In this document: positions 1-8,052 of the stretch, piece after piece
Layout of the letters: each line of letters starts with the position of its first letter
Position numbering within the stretch: position 1 is the first letter of the stretch
NCBI GenBank assembly: GCA_016198915.1
Contig: JACQHS010000110.1
Location: forward strand, 1 to 40,971
DNA from: Candidatus Omnitrophota bacterium
Lineage (GTDB): Bacteria > Omnitrophota > Gorgyraeia > Aquiviventales > Aquiviventaceae
Length of the DNA: 40,971 bases
Direction: 5' to 3'
Notes under the pieces: model-generated
The model's input: only the letters and a program-made list of their open reading frames with translations
Told to the model about the DNA's origin: nothing
Databases searched by the model: none
Translations under genes and position numbers: made by a program

Positions 1-1
1 C

Positions 2-652
2 GTGAGCGGCCAGGTGGAGTGGCAGCAGGCGGGCAGCGACCTCTGGGAACCGGCGATGGCGCAACACGAGCTGACCAGCGGCGACAAGCTCCGGACCAGC
101 GACGATGGTCGGGCGACCCTGACCCTCGATGAGGGGAGTACCATCGAGCTTTCGCCCGGCTCGGAGTTTGTCATTCAGTCGTTGTCCGAGGACGTGACCG
201 GACGATCCGAATCCATCTTCGGCATCTGGGCAGGCTCGCTTACGGCGCAGGTCATGCCGATGTCGGAGGGCTCGGTGTTTCAGTTTGAGACGCCGACCAC
301 GACGGTCAACGTCGTGGGGACCACGCTGACCATCACCATCAACCCGGATGGGTCGGTGACTGTGAAGAGCGATGAGGGCACCCTTGAGCTGAGCCGCGAG
401 GGCGACAGCCGGCTGCGCCTTGAGCTCGAAAGCGGCGAGGAAGTCCTGGTGGAGTACGACCCGGGCACCGGGGTGCTGCGGGTCACGAGCCTCTCCGGGA
501 CGTTCGACGTCGTGGGGCCGGACAACGTCCCGATCACGCTGGCGGACGGGGACACGGCGGTCTGGAGCGGCGGGGCGGCGACGTTCATCCCGGGGACCCC
601 GCCGGTCGGCGATGCGCCGGCGGCGGATACGCTCGGGGAGCCGGTGAGCTGA
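2..652 (+). CDS. FecR-domain protein, 5' end probably outside the window
   Basis: Reads from the first bases of the window with no signal peptide, so the true start is probably upstream; the GTG at base 2 is only the first in-frame start visible. The N-terminal half has the FecR-type pattern: a G-x-V opening, an L-x-x-GD-x-LRT turn (around residues 24-32), then 'GRATLTLDEGSTIEL'. Several G/V/T-rich beta-strand repeats follow. FecR-like domains in such loci are usually periplasmic or surface beta-sandwich proteins rather than true iron-uptake regulators. The tail is rich in Pro, Ala and Gly. About 125 bases separate it from the next gene and contain no other ORF I would call. It may be co-transcribed with the beta-barrel gene downstream. 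The family call is fairly safe; the role in this locus is unknown. Confidence 0.75.
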   Translation: MSGQVEWQQAGSDLWEPAMAQHELTSGDKLRTSDDGRATLTLDEGSTIELSPGSEFVIQSLSEDVTGRSESIFGIWAGSLTAQVMPMSEGSVFQFETPTTTVNVVGTTLTITINPDGSVTVKSDEGTLELSREGDSRLRLELESGEEVLVEYDPGTGVLRVTSLSGTFDVVGPDNVPITLADGDTAVWSGGAATFIPGTPPVGDAPAADTLGEPVS

Positions 653-778
653 TCCAGGTCGCTCAGTGGTGAGCGAGGAGGGAGTAGCCGATGAGGCCGC
701 GAACGAGAGACGTGGGGTCGCGCTGTGAGGTGAAGCAACCGCAGGCCCATGTGGCCGGCAAGCAAGAAGGGGGGGGCG

Positions 779-2050
779 ATGATTAAGCGGGGTAGGTTAG
801 GTGCTCTGGGCGCCTTGGGACTGTTGGGATGCCTCGTGTGGCTCGGCACGGTCCCGCCGGTGGTGGTGGCGGAAGAGCAGGAGCTGCAGATCGGGCTGCC
901 AGACTTCCCGCGGCGAGTCCGGCGGACGTTGCCGGAGCTGAAGCCGGAACAGGAGATCCGAGTCGGCATCCTGAAACTTCATCCTTCGTTTCGCTCGGCC
1001 ATTCAGTTCGATGACAACATCCGGCTGGCAAGTTCAGGTGAGGAGTCGACGGTGATCTTCCAGGAGAAACCGGGGATCATCGGTGAGGTGAAGTTAGGTG
1101 ATCACCGGCTTGAAGCGGGCTACGGCATCGAGATCCTGAGCTTCGCTGGGGACAGCGCGGAAGACTCGCTCAACCATCTGGCCCATGGGCAGCTGGATCT
1201 CAACCTGGCCAACAACTTCAGCGTGACCACGAAGGACACGTTCGAGCGCAACGAAGGGCGTCTCTTCACCGAGACCACGGACCGCGACAAGATCAACATC
1301 AACACACTGGAGATCCTGGGTCGCTACGATCGGCCCATGTGGGCCCTGGAGGGTGGCTGGACGTATAACCTCGTCGACCACGATACCGCCGCCTTTGAGA
1401 GCAACGACTACGACGAGCACGTCCTGGCAATCCTGGGGGGCTACAAGATCTTCCCGAAGACGCTGTGGCTGGTGGAGACCGACGTCGGGTTCATCGAGTA
1501 CGACGCCAACACCACCCGAGGCGACCACACCTACTGGCAGATCCTGACCGGGTTGCGGGGCGAGCTGACCTCGAAGGTCACCTCGACGATCAAGGTGGGG
1601 TTCCAGAACCGGGATTTCGATAACCTGGCGACGGCGCCGGGCGATGCGGACGAGTTCGTGGCCGATGCGGAGCTGGTCTACAGCCCGACGACGGACGATG
1701 TGGCGCGGCTGGAGTACCTGCGGACGCTTCGGACCTCGACGTACGCCACGAACCACTACTACCGCCAGGACAAGATCGCCCTGAGCTACCGCAAGCGCTT
1801 CGCGCGGAAGTGGCTCGTAACACCCCGGTTCTCGTGGCAGCTCAATGACTACCATGTGGCGTCCACCGAGGGCGGGGTGACGAAGGAGCGGGAGGACGAT
1901 TTCTTCCAGGTGGGCCTCGATCTGCGTTATGAGCTCAAGGAGTGGCTCTCGAGCGGCATCGCCTACAACTTCCGCACTCGCAACTCCAACTTCGGCACGT
2001 TTGACTACGACAACAACCGGTACACCTTTGACGTGACCTTGGCGTTCTAG
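779..2050 (+). CDS. Outer-membrane beta-barrel protein (BBP2-like, EPS-locus type)
   Basis: 423 residues. The chosen start at 779 follows a purine-rich AAGAAGGGGGGG tract and begins directly with a signal peptide: basic MIKRGR, a hydrophobic run of about 20 residues, and a likely cleavage near VVVAEE. An in-frame ATG at 749 would add ten residues before the signal and looks less likely. The mature part is a chain of alternating amphipathic strands with many aromatic girdle residues. It ends in 'YTFDVTLAF', the C-terminal Phe signature of outer-membrane barrels recognised by BamA. Barrel proteins of this sort sit next to Wza in many exopolysaccharide loci, where they are thought to help export or anchor the polymer. 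I infer that role here. The barrel is clear; the exact family is not. Confidence 0.8.
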   Translation: MIKRGRLGALGALGLLGCLVWLGTVPPVVVAEEQELQIGLPDFPRRVRRTLPELKPEQEIRVGILKLHPSFRSAIQFDDNIRLASSGEESTVIFQEKPGIIGEVKLGDHRLEAGYGIEILSFAGDSAEDSLNHLAHGQLDLNLANNFSVTTKDTFERNEGRLFTETTDRDKININTLEILGRYDRPMWALEGGWTYNLVDHDTAAFESNDYDEHVLAILGGYKIFPKTLWLVETDVGFIEYDANTTRGDHTYWQILTGLRGELTSKVTSTIKVGFQNRDFDNLATAPGDADEFVADAELVYSPTTDDVARLEYLRTLRTSTYATNHYYRQDKIALSYRKRFARKWLVTPRFSWQLNDYHVASTEGGVTKEREDDFFQVGLDLRYELKEWLSSGIAYNFRTRNSNFGTFDYDNNRYTFDVTLAF

Positions 2051-2109
2051 CTCGTTCGGTACCACCAGTCGGCTGTGGGGGCTTTTAGGAAGTGACGGGA
2101 GGTCCTTTG

Positions 2110-2139
2110 TAGACATGAAATTCGAAAAACAATTATAAA
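2110..2139 (+). promoter_or_regulatory. Candidate sigma-70 promoter before the Wza gene
   Basis: An unusually A/T-rich island in a GC-rich locus holds TAGACA (2110-2115), an 18-base spacer and TATAAA (2134-2139). Transcription would start near 2146, inside the apparent ATG at 2141, which fits use of the downstream GTG at 2165. It could drive the long operon that follows. Motif match only. Confidence 0.45.
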
Positions 2140-2150
2140 GATGAAACGAA

Positions 2151-2157
2151 GGGAGGG
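2151..2157 (+). promoter_or_regulatory. Ribosome binding site GGGAGGG that decides the Wza start
   Basis: GGGAGGG lies 7 bases before the GTG at 2165. The upstream in-frame ATG at 2141 has only a weak site and would place the Shine-Dalgarno sequence inside the gene, so GTG 2165 is the better start. Confidence 0.6.
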
Positions 2158-2164
2158 ATCAAAA

Positions 2165-3571
2165 GTGCGTACCGGCATGAGCGTGAGCAGAAGCACCATG
2201 CGATGGGCCGTCATGTGCGGCCTGATTGTCGGAGTCTGCGGATGTTCCAGGGGTCGGACGGAGCTCGTGGTGATTACTGGGGAGACCTATGGGTCCGGGG
2301 TAGATGCGTTGGAGGTAGATGCGTTGGAGTTGAGCGAGCCGTCCGGCGCTGTGCCTGCTGCGACGTTCGTGCCGGTCGGTCCCGCCCCGGAAGCAGCAGG
2401 GCAGCCTGCAGGGCTGCCGCCTGAGGACGTCGAGGACTACGTGAAGGCCGCTCAACGGATGCTCAGAGAGGGGGACTTTGCGACAGCCTCCTTCTTACTC
2501 GAGGACGCGTTCAAGCTGGATCCCGATGCGCGCTCGGTGAGATCGCTGCAAGCGAAACTCGAAAAGGCGCAACGAGCGGCGCAGGAGCAGGCGCGCCGCG
2601 AGCTCATCAACGCGTATGAGCGCGAGGGCCGCCAGATCCTGAAGCAGGGAGACGAAGACCGCGCGCTGGCCTATTTCTACGCAGCGCAGGCGTTGGACCC
2701 CGCGAATCGCAAGATCTTCAATCGCATCCAGCAGGCAAACGCGACCTGGCAGAAGCGCAGGGCGCAGCAGCGCGAAGTGGAGTTTCAGAAGTCCCTGCGG
2801 ATAGCGAAGGCCGCGGCCGAGGGGACGCCGGAGGCCGAGTCGGAGCCAGGGAAGACCATCGAGAACGAAGCGGCTGTCCTCATGAGCGTGAGCGGAACGA
2901 GCGCTGGCACTTCGCAATCGGCCGCGGAGCCACAGCCGTCGCCTGAGGTATCCCAGCTGGTCGCTCAGCCGGCGCCCGTGGCAGAAGCCCCCGTGGCGCA
3001 GGTGGAGCCGGATGCGCCCGCCGAGGAGGCCGTGGCGGATCCGGCGCCTCCGCTCGCTCCGGCGACTTACGGGTACACAATCCAGCCGGAGGATGTCCTG
3101 CGCATCACAGTGTTTGAGGAGCCGGACCTCGCCACCCTGGCTCGGGTCACGGCTGCCGGGACGATTACCTTCCCCCTGCTGGGCCACATCGACGTCGCAC
3201 ACCTGGATGTGACGCAGGTGCAGGAGAAGCTCACCCGGCTGCTGGGCGAGGACTTCCTGGTGAATCCCCAGGTGCATGTGTTCATTGAGAGCTACCATCT
3301 GCAACACGTGTTCGTCACCGGTTCGGTGAATAAACCCGGCTCCTACCCGATTCCGACCGAGCGTCCGACCACGGTCATGGAGGCCGTTGCGTTGGCCGGG
3401 GGATTCAGCGAGGAGGCGGCGGTCAACAAGACCAAGATCATCCGGATCGGGGAGGGGAAGGAGCAGACCATTCAGGTGCGGGTGGACGACATCATCAAGA
3501 GGGGGGACAAGACAAAGGATGTCGTGGTGTACGCGAACGACATCGTCTTCGTCCCGGAGAGTTTCTTCTGA
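2165..3571 (+). CDS. Wza-like polysaccharide export lipoprotein with N-terminal TPR region
   Basis: 468 residues from GTG 2165. It opens with a lipoprotein-type signal, a hydrophobic run ending V-C-G-C with the lipidated Cys predicted at residue 27. Residues about 88-185 form two or three TPR-like helical repeats ('GDFATASFLLEDAFKLDPD', 'GDEDRALAYFYAAQALDP'). A low-complexity Pro/Ala/Glu linker of about 100 residues follows. From about residue 300 comes the polysaccharide export domain ('YGYTIQPEDVLRITVFEEPDL') and an SLBB domain ('VFVTGSVNKPGSYPI'). Wza proteins form the outer-membrane channel for Wzy-dependent polymers and usually start directly with the export domain, so the TPR-plus-linker front is an extension. 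The stop overlaps the next start as TGATG, tying it to the kinase gene. Confidence 0.88.
   Translation: MRTGMSVSRSTMRWAVMCGLIVGVCGCSRGRTELVVITGETYGSGVDALEVDALELSEPSGAVPAATFVPVGPAPEAAGQPAGLPPEDVEDYVKAAQRMLREGDFATASFLLEDAFKLDPDARSVRSLQAKLEKAQRAAQEQARRELINAYEREGRQILKQGDEDRALAYFYAAQALDPANRKIFNRIQQANATWQKRRAQQREVEFQKSLRIAKAAAEGTPEAESEPGKTIENEAAVLMSVSGTSAGTSQSAAEPQPSPEVSQLVAQPAPVAEAPVAQVEPDAPAEEAVADPAPPLAPATYGYTIQPEDVLRITVFEEPDLATLARVTAAGTITFPLLGHIDVAHLDVTQVQEKLTRLLGEDFLVNPQVHVFIESYHLQHVFVTGSVNKPGSYPIPTERPTTVMEAVALAGGFSEEAAVNKTKIIRIGEGKEQTIQVRVDDIIKRGDKTKDVVVYANDIVFVPESFF
2300..2329 (+). repeat. Perfect 15-bp tandem duplication inside the Wza gene
   Basis: The unit GTAGATGCGTTGGAG occurs twice head to tail (2300-2314, 2315-2329) and encodes VDALE twice, just after the lipoprotein signal. 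It keeps the reading frame and looks like a recent slippage duplication in a flexible segment. Confidence 0.9.
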
Positions 3572-5367
3572 TGGCTGACGAGTTGACGAACGACGTGAGG
3601 CAGCAGGGGCGGAGCTGGCTGCGACTCGCGCGCCGGAGAGCGTGGACGGTCGTCACCTTCCTGACCCTGACGGTGCTCGTCGTCGCGGCGGGCACGTGGC
3701 TCCAGGCCCCGGTGTATCAGGCGACCGCGACTGTCCTGATCGGTATGGAGACGCCGGATGTGCTGACGGTGTCCTCGACACGGGATGCCTCGCTTCAGCG
3801 GGCAGACTACGATACGTATGCCGATTACTACCGAACGCAGTTGGCGGTCATCACCAGCCGTGCGGTCGCCAATCAGGTGTTTCGGAACCTCAAGCTGGAG
3901 GGGCAACCCCCGTACGGCGCAGCGGCCGATCCTGTCGGGGTCCTCTTGGGCCAAGTCGAGGCGGAGCCGGTGAAGCAGACCCGGCTGGCGCACATCCACG
4001 TGGAAGGCCACGATCCTGAGCTCGCCGCGCGGATCGCCAACGAATTTGGGCGGATCTTTGCGGAGCAGAACCTGGCCAAGACGGTGGCCGCCGAGGCGCT
4101 GACCCTCATGAAGAACGAATACCTGAAGCTTCAGTCGCAGGAGGCGGAGCTGTCCAAGCGGTACAAGGCCAAGCATCCGGCGATGATCCGCGTCCGGCAA
4201 AAGATGCAGCAGCTTGGGCAGGCCATCGAGGAAGAGTTGAAACGAGAGCTGCACGCCGACCAGGGACTCGAGGCCGGGAACGGCTCTCCTGCGGACGGGT
4301 CGGCACCGCCTACATCGGCGTCCATCCTGGACCGGTTCAGCGTCCGTTCGGTCATGGGGAGCCTGCGGCCCAACAACATCCGGGTGCAGGACCTCGCCCA
4401 GGTTCCCACGACACCTGTGAGGCCGAAGAAGACCTTGAATCTTTTCCTCGGGGTGCTCCTCGGGCTGCTCGGAGGGCTCGGGATGGCGGTGGGTCAGGAG
4501 CTGCTCGACAGCTCCGTCAAGATGCCGGAGGACCTGGAGCAGGATGAACGGTTGGTGCTGCTGGGCTATGTGCCACGGATCGACGGGCTACGCAGCGCGT
4601 CCAAGAGCCCGGTGAAGGGCAAGACCCGACAACGCGCCCAATGTGTCGAGGTGGAGCCGCACTCCCAGTCCGCGGAGTCCTACCGGGCGCTGAGAACGAA
4701 CCTCCTCTATGCGGTCGCCAATGGGGACGCGCGCGCCTTCACGGTCACGAGTCCGGGGAAGGAGGAAGGGAAGACGACGACCGTGTCGAACCTGGGCATC
4801 GCCATCGCGCAGAGCGGCCTCAAGGTCCTGCTGGTGGACGCGGATCTCCGTAAGGGTCGGTTGCATGACGTCTTCCAGCTGCGGCGCAAGCCGGGCCTGA
4901 GCGAGTTCCTGACCGGTCAGGCGTCGTTTGAATCGGTGATCCAGCCGACAACCATCGCGGGGCTGTCGGTGGTCGCGAGCGGCGCCTTCCCGCCGAATCC
5001 CGCGGAACTCTTGGGCGCATCCCCCATGCGGGAATTCCTCGCGCAGGCGACGGCGGCGTTCGATCGGGTGCTCCTGGACAGCCCCCCGATCGTGGCGGTC
5101 ACGGATGCCGTCGTCCTGGCGGCCGTGACGGGGACGGTGGTGGCCGTGGCGAAGAGCGGCACGACCCCGCGCCGGGCGCTGTATCGGCTGACGACGGCCT
5201 GTCGGGATGTCCGCGCCAAGGTGCTCGGCGTGATCCTCAATGATGTGCCGCGTGTGGACGCCCCGGAATACTACCGCTACGCGGCCTATCGGTACGCCGC
5301 CCCGAAACAGACCAATGGGCGCGAACGTCGCGCGTCGACGACACCAAAGGCTTCCAACCCGTCGTGA
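3571..5367 (+). CDS. Wzz/Wzc-type polysaccharide co-polymerase with BY-kinase domain
   Basis: 598 residues. The N-terminal Wzz part has a first membrane helix at about 27-43, a periplasmic region with coiled-coil ('YLKLQSQEAELSKRYKAKHP'), and a second membrane helix at about 288-308 after the Pro-containing 'TTPVRPKK' motif. The C-terminal cytoplasmic kinase has Walker A 'SPGKEEGKTT' (Lys401), Walker A' 'LLVDADLRKG' (Asp423, Asp425), a 'VLLDSPP' Walker B strand, and a tyrosine cluster at 567, 568, 570, 573 and 575 for autophosphorylation. Such proteins set chain length and gate Wza. Here the kinase and the Wzz part are fused in one chain, as in E. coli Wzc. It starts one base inside the wza stop. 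Confident call. Confidence 0.92.
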   Translation: MADELTNDVRQQGRSWLRLARRRAWTVVTFLTLTVLVVAAGTWLQAPVYQATATVLIGMETPDVLTVSSTRDASLQRADYDTYADYYRTQLAVITSRAVANQVFRNLKLEGQPPYGAAADPVGVLLGQVEAEPVKQTRLAHIHVEGHDPELAARIANEFGRIFAEQNLAKTVAAEALTLMKNEYLKLQSQEAELSKRYKAKHPAMIRVRQKMQQLGQAIEEELKRELHADQGLEAGNGSPADGSAPPTSASILDRFSVRSVMGSLRPNNIRVQDLAQVPTTPVRPKKTLNLFLGVLLGLLGGLGMAVGQELLDSSVKMPEDLEQDERLVLLGYVPRIDGLRSASKSPVKGKTRQRAQCVEVEPHSQSAESYRALRTNLLYAVANGDARAFTVTSPGKEEGKTTTVSNLGIAIAQSGLKVLLVDADLRKGRLHDVFQLRRKPGLSEFLTGQASFESVIQPTTIAGLSVVASGAFPPNPAELLGASPMREFLAQATAAFDRVLLDSPPIVAVTDAVVLAAVTGTVVAVAKSGTTPRRALYRLTTACRDVRAKVLGVILNDVPRVDAPEYYRYAAYRYAAPKQTNGRERRASTTPKASNPS

Positions 5368-5415
5368 GCGCTGTGGTCGCGGACGGGTGGATGGTGCAGC
5401 GGACAATTCGGTGGT

Positions 5416-8052
5416 ATGCGACAACACGACTTCGGATGGATCATCGCGTGGGGCTTTCTCGGCCTGCTGGCCTTAGCACCTCTGGTGCGGGGAGGGCAGC
5501 AGGCGTGGGTCGCTCTCACCGTGACCGCAGGCATTCTGACGCTCGTGACGGCCGCAATCCTGTGCACGCTCTGGGGGCGGACCGTTCCGATCGTCTGGAG
5601 CCGAACCGACTTAGCGCTCCTGCTAGGGGTATGCTGGGTCTGGGTGAGCCTGCACGTCCCCTCCGCTCCACCTGACGCGCTCGTTTCCTTCCTGCTCCTC
5701 CTTGGCTGCGTCGGCGTCTTCTGGCTCGCGCGCGCGCTCGCCGCTGCCGACTTCGCCCTCTGGCTGTCGTGGTATCTCTGCGCCCTCGGGGGTTTGATCG
5801 CCGGCGTGGGCCTGCTGCAACTTGCCGGGGTGCTGAGCCATGCCTGGTGGGATCCCTCCGAGTTCGTCGCCGCCACCTTCGTCAATCATAACCACTTCGC
5901 CGCCTTCCTGGAACTGACGCTGCCGCTGGGCTGTGCGCTGTGGCTCGCGGGGTCCCTCAAAGGGTTCCGGCGGTTTGTGGTGGCGGTCTGCTGTGTCGCG
6001 ATGGCGATCGGGTTGATCCTGAGCCGCTCGCGCGGGGCGTGGCTCAGCCTCACGATGGCGAGCGCGATCGGCCTTGGCTGGCTGTGGGTACGGCACGATC
6101 AGTTGCGGTGGAACTGGCGTGCCGTGGGGACGGCTGCCGTCGCCATGGCGGCGGTCGGGTTTCTCGTGAGTCAGGCCCCGATCCTCAGCCGTGGAGCGAG
6201 CCTGCTGGATGCGTCGAACGATGCCAGTGTCCAGACGCGCCAGGCGATCTGGGCAGGCAGCGTCGCTCTCGCGCAGGAGCGTCCGGTGAAGGGCCACGGG
6301 CTGGGTAGCTTCGTCTTTGAGTTCCCCCGTCACCGGCCCGACGGACTGTATCGGTTGACCCCGTACGCCTTCAACGAGTACGTGCAGGGGATGGCAGAGC
6401 TTGGACTGGTGGGCTTGGCGATCGGCGCCTGGGCCGCATTCCTCGTCCTGCGGCGCGCCGGACGGCTCATCCGCGGAAGCCGAACGCGCTGGAAGCGGGC
6501 GGTGGGCCTTGGCGGCCTGATCGGACTGGGCAGCGTCGCGCTTCACAGTGTGGTGGATTATCCCTGGCACATCCCGGCGGTCGCCTTCGCGTTCGCGGCG
6601 GTTGCGGGCCTGCTCACCGGCATTCACTACTATACGGATCCCTCGCCCCTCCAGAGACTTGATCCGCGGCGCCTGTCCGATCAGGCCGCGGTGCGGCGCC
6701 TCGCGATCCCTGTGATCCTGGCGGGTCTCGTGGTGCTCGGCACGACGCTGGCCACTCACATCGTGGCAGACCTCTCGGCAGCTGAGGCCGCCACGCAGCG
6801 CGACGCCGGGAACCTCGCGGAGGCGGTCACATCGTTCCGGCGCGCGATCCGGCATGCGCCGGGTCATGCGGCCTATCATCGGCAACTGGGCGAGCAGCTC
6901 ATCGAGCTGGCCTGGACGCATCAGGGCCTCAAGCGTCGCGCCCTCCTGAAGGAGGCGGCCGCGGCGTTCCAGCAGGCCCTGGCCCTGGTGCCGCGTGATG
7001 GGCGCAGCGCCGACGCACTCGGCGAAACACTCAAGGCGCTGGGCGAGCCGGACGCCGCGGATCGTGCGTTTGCCCGGGCGGTCGAGGCCGATCCCAAAAA
7101 CCCCCTCTACTGGAAGCACTGGGCTGACCTGCACCTCTCCCGGGGAAAAGCCCCAGAGGCCTTTGAGGCGTATCAACGTGCCGCGGGATTGGCCAACCCG
7201 CACGGCTTTTTCCCCTCAGTGTTTGCCTCGCTGGATGACCCGGACCACTTTGTCCAGGTTGGCGAATCGGCCTGGTTGTTGGGACGCCTGACGGTGGCAA
7301 GGACCGCCTTCACGATTGCCACGTCGTTTCATCCAACGCCGCTGGACGCCCAAGCGGGCTTAGCCCTCTGTGCCCTGAGCGAAGGAGATCTGCCGGCCGC
7401 CCGGCAGCGCATGGCCTCAGTCCATGAGCGGATCCCCCGGGCCAAGTGGTATGCCGGATTGGCCCAGCATCACCTCACGCGCGGAGAGGAGGCGCCAGCC
7501 GAGGCGGCGCTCACCACGGGTCTGAAACTGGACCCCTCGAACCTGCTCGCGCGGCATCTTGAGCTCGTGGCGGCTCGGAAGCATCAGGATGAGCCGCGTT
7601 ATGCGCAGGCGGTCGAGCGGCTGCTCTCGCTGAACCGGCCCCCGGTGTTCGTCCGCAAGGGTTCGGGGCGCGAGGTGAGCGTCGTCTGGGAGCCGGAGGG
7701 TGGGACGTACCCGCAGGGCGAACGGACGCAGACCGGCTGGGCTCTGTTCGACACGGGCTCGATTCACCAGCGGCTGGTGGTGCCTCCGGGTCGGGTCCGA
7801 TTTCGCCTGAAGGCCCAGGGGGGCGAGACCGCCGCAGGGCTGCCGCCGACGTCCGTCTTGTCATGGAACGGCCGTCAGGTCTTTGCGACCGCCATGGGGG
7901 GCCGGTGGTCCGTCTATGACTTTGAGACGGACGTGCGGCCCGGGGAGTCCCTGCTGACGTTTGACTTCATCGCCGACCCCACCAAGCCGCTGGCCCGCAG
8001 CGGTCGCAAGGTCAAGGTGGATCATGTCGCGGTGAGCTGGACGCCGCTGTGA
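5416..8052 (+). CDS. O-antigen polymerase/ligase-like protein with TPR and C-terminal beta-rich domain
   Basis: 878 residues in three parts. Residues about 10-450 are a polytopic membrane domain with the Wzy_C/ligase signature: 'SRSRGAWLS', then 'GHGLGSF' and 'FNEYVQGMAELGLVGL', the last resembling the N-E-x-x-x-x-x-E-x-G motif of O-antigen ligases. Residues about 455-740 hold tetratricopeptide-like repeats ('GNLAEAVTSFRRAIRHAPGH', 'GEPDAADRAFARAVEADPKN'). The last 125 or so residues are beta-rich with many Trp, Phe and Gly, ending 'VDHVAVSWTPL', and look like a jelly-roll carbohydrate-binding module. It probably polymerises repeat units or attaches finished chains at the periplasmic face, with the TPRs docking partners. 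It begins 48 bases after the kinase stop. Polymerase versus ligase cannot be decided from sequence. Confidence 0.82.
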   Translation: MRQHDFGWIIAWGFLGLLALAPLVRGGQQAWVALTVTAGILTLVTAAILCTLWGRTVPIVWSRTDLALLLGVCWVWVSLHVPSAPPDALVSFLLLLGCVGVFWLARALAAADFALWLSWYLCALGGLIAGVGLLQLAGVLSHAWWDPSEFVAATFVNHNHFAAFLELTLPLGCALWLAGSLKGFRRFVVAVCCVAMAIGLILSRSRGAWLSLTMASAIGLGWLWVRHDQLRWNWRAVGTAAVAMAAVGFLVSQAPILSRGASLLDASNDASVQTRQAIWAGSVALAQERPVKGHGLGSFVFEFPRHRPDGLYRLTPYAFNEYVQGMAELGLVGLAIGAWAAFLVLRRAGRLIRGSRTRWKRAVGLGGLIGLGSVALHSVVDYPWHIPAVAFAFAAVAGLLTGIHYYTDPSPLQRLDPRRLSDQAAVRRLAIPVILAGLVVLGTTLATHIVADLSAAEAATQRDAGNLAEAVTSFRRAIRHAPGHAAYHRQLGEQLIELAWTHQGLKRRALLKEAAAAFQQALALVPRDGRSADALGETLKALGEPDAADRAFARAVEADPKNPLYWKHWADLHLSRGKAPEAFEAYQRAAGLANPHGFFPSVFASLDDPDHFVQVGESAWLLGRLTVARTAFTIATSFHPTPLDAQAGLALCALSEGDLPAARQRMASVHERIPRAKWYAGLAQHHLTRGEEAPAEAALTTGLKLDPSNLLARHLELVAARKHQDEPRYAQAVERLLSLNRPPVFVRKGSGREVSVVWEPEGGTYPQGERTQTGWALFDTGSIHQRLVVPPGRVRFRLKAQGGETAAGLPPTSVLSWNGRQVFATAMGGRWSVYDFETDVRPGESLLTFDFIADPTKPLARSGRKVKVDHVAVSWTPL

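Noticed and set aside
1094..2116. Long open frame on the minus strand opposite the beta-barrel gene
   Set aside because: Shadow of the high-GC coding frame: no family motif, and a strongly biased composition of Arg, Val and Leu.
5623..7203. 526-codon minus-strand open frame opposite the polymerase gene
   Set aside because: Rich in Arg, Gln, Pro and His as expected for an antisense shadow; the + strand frame has clear membrane helices and TPRs.
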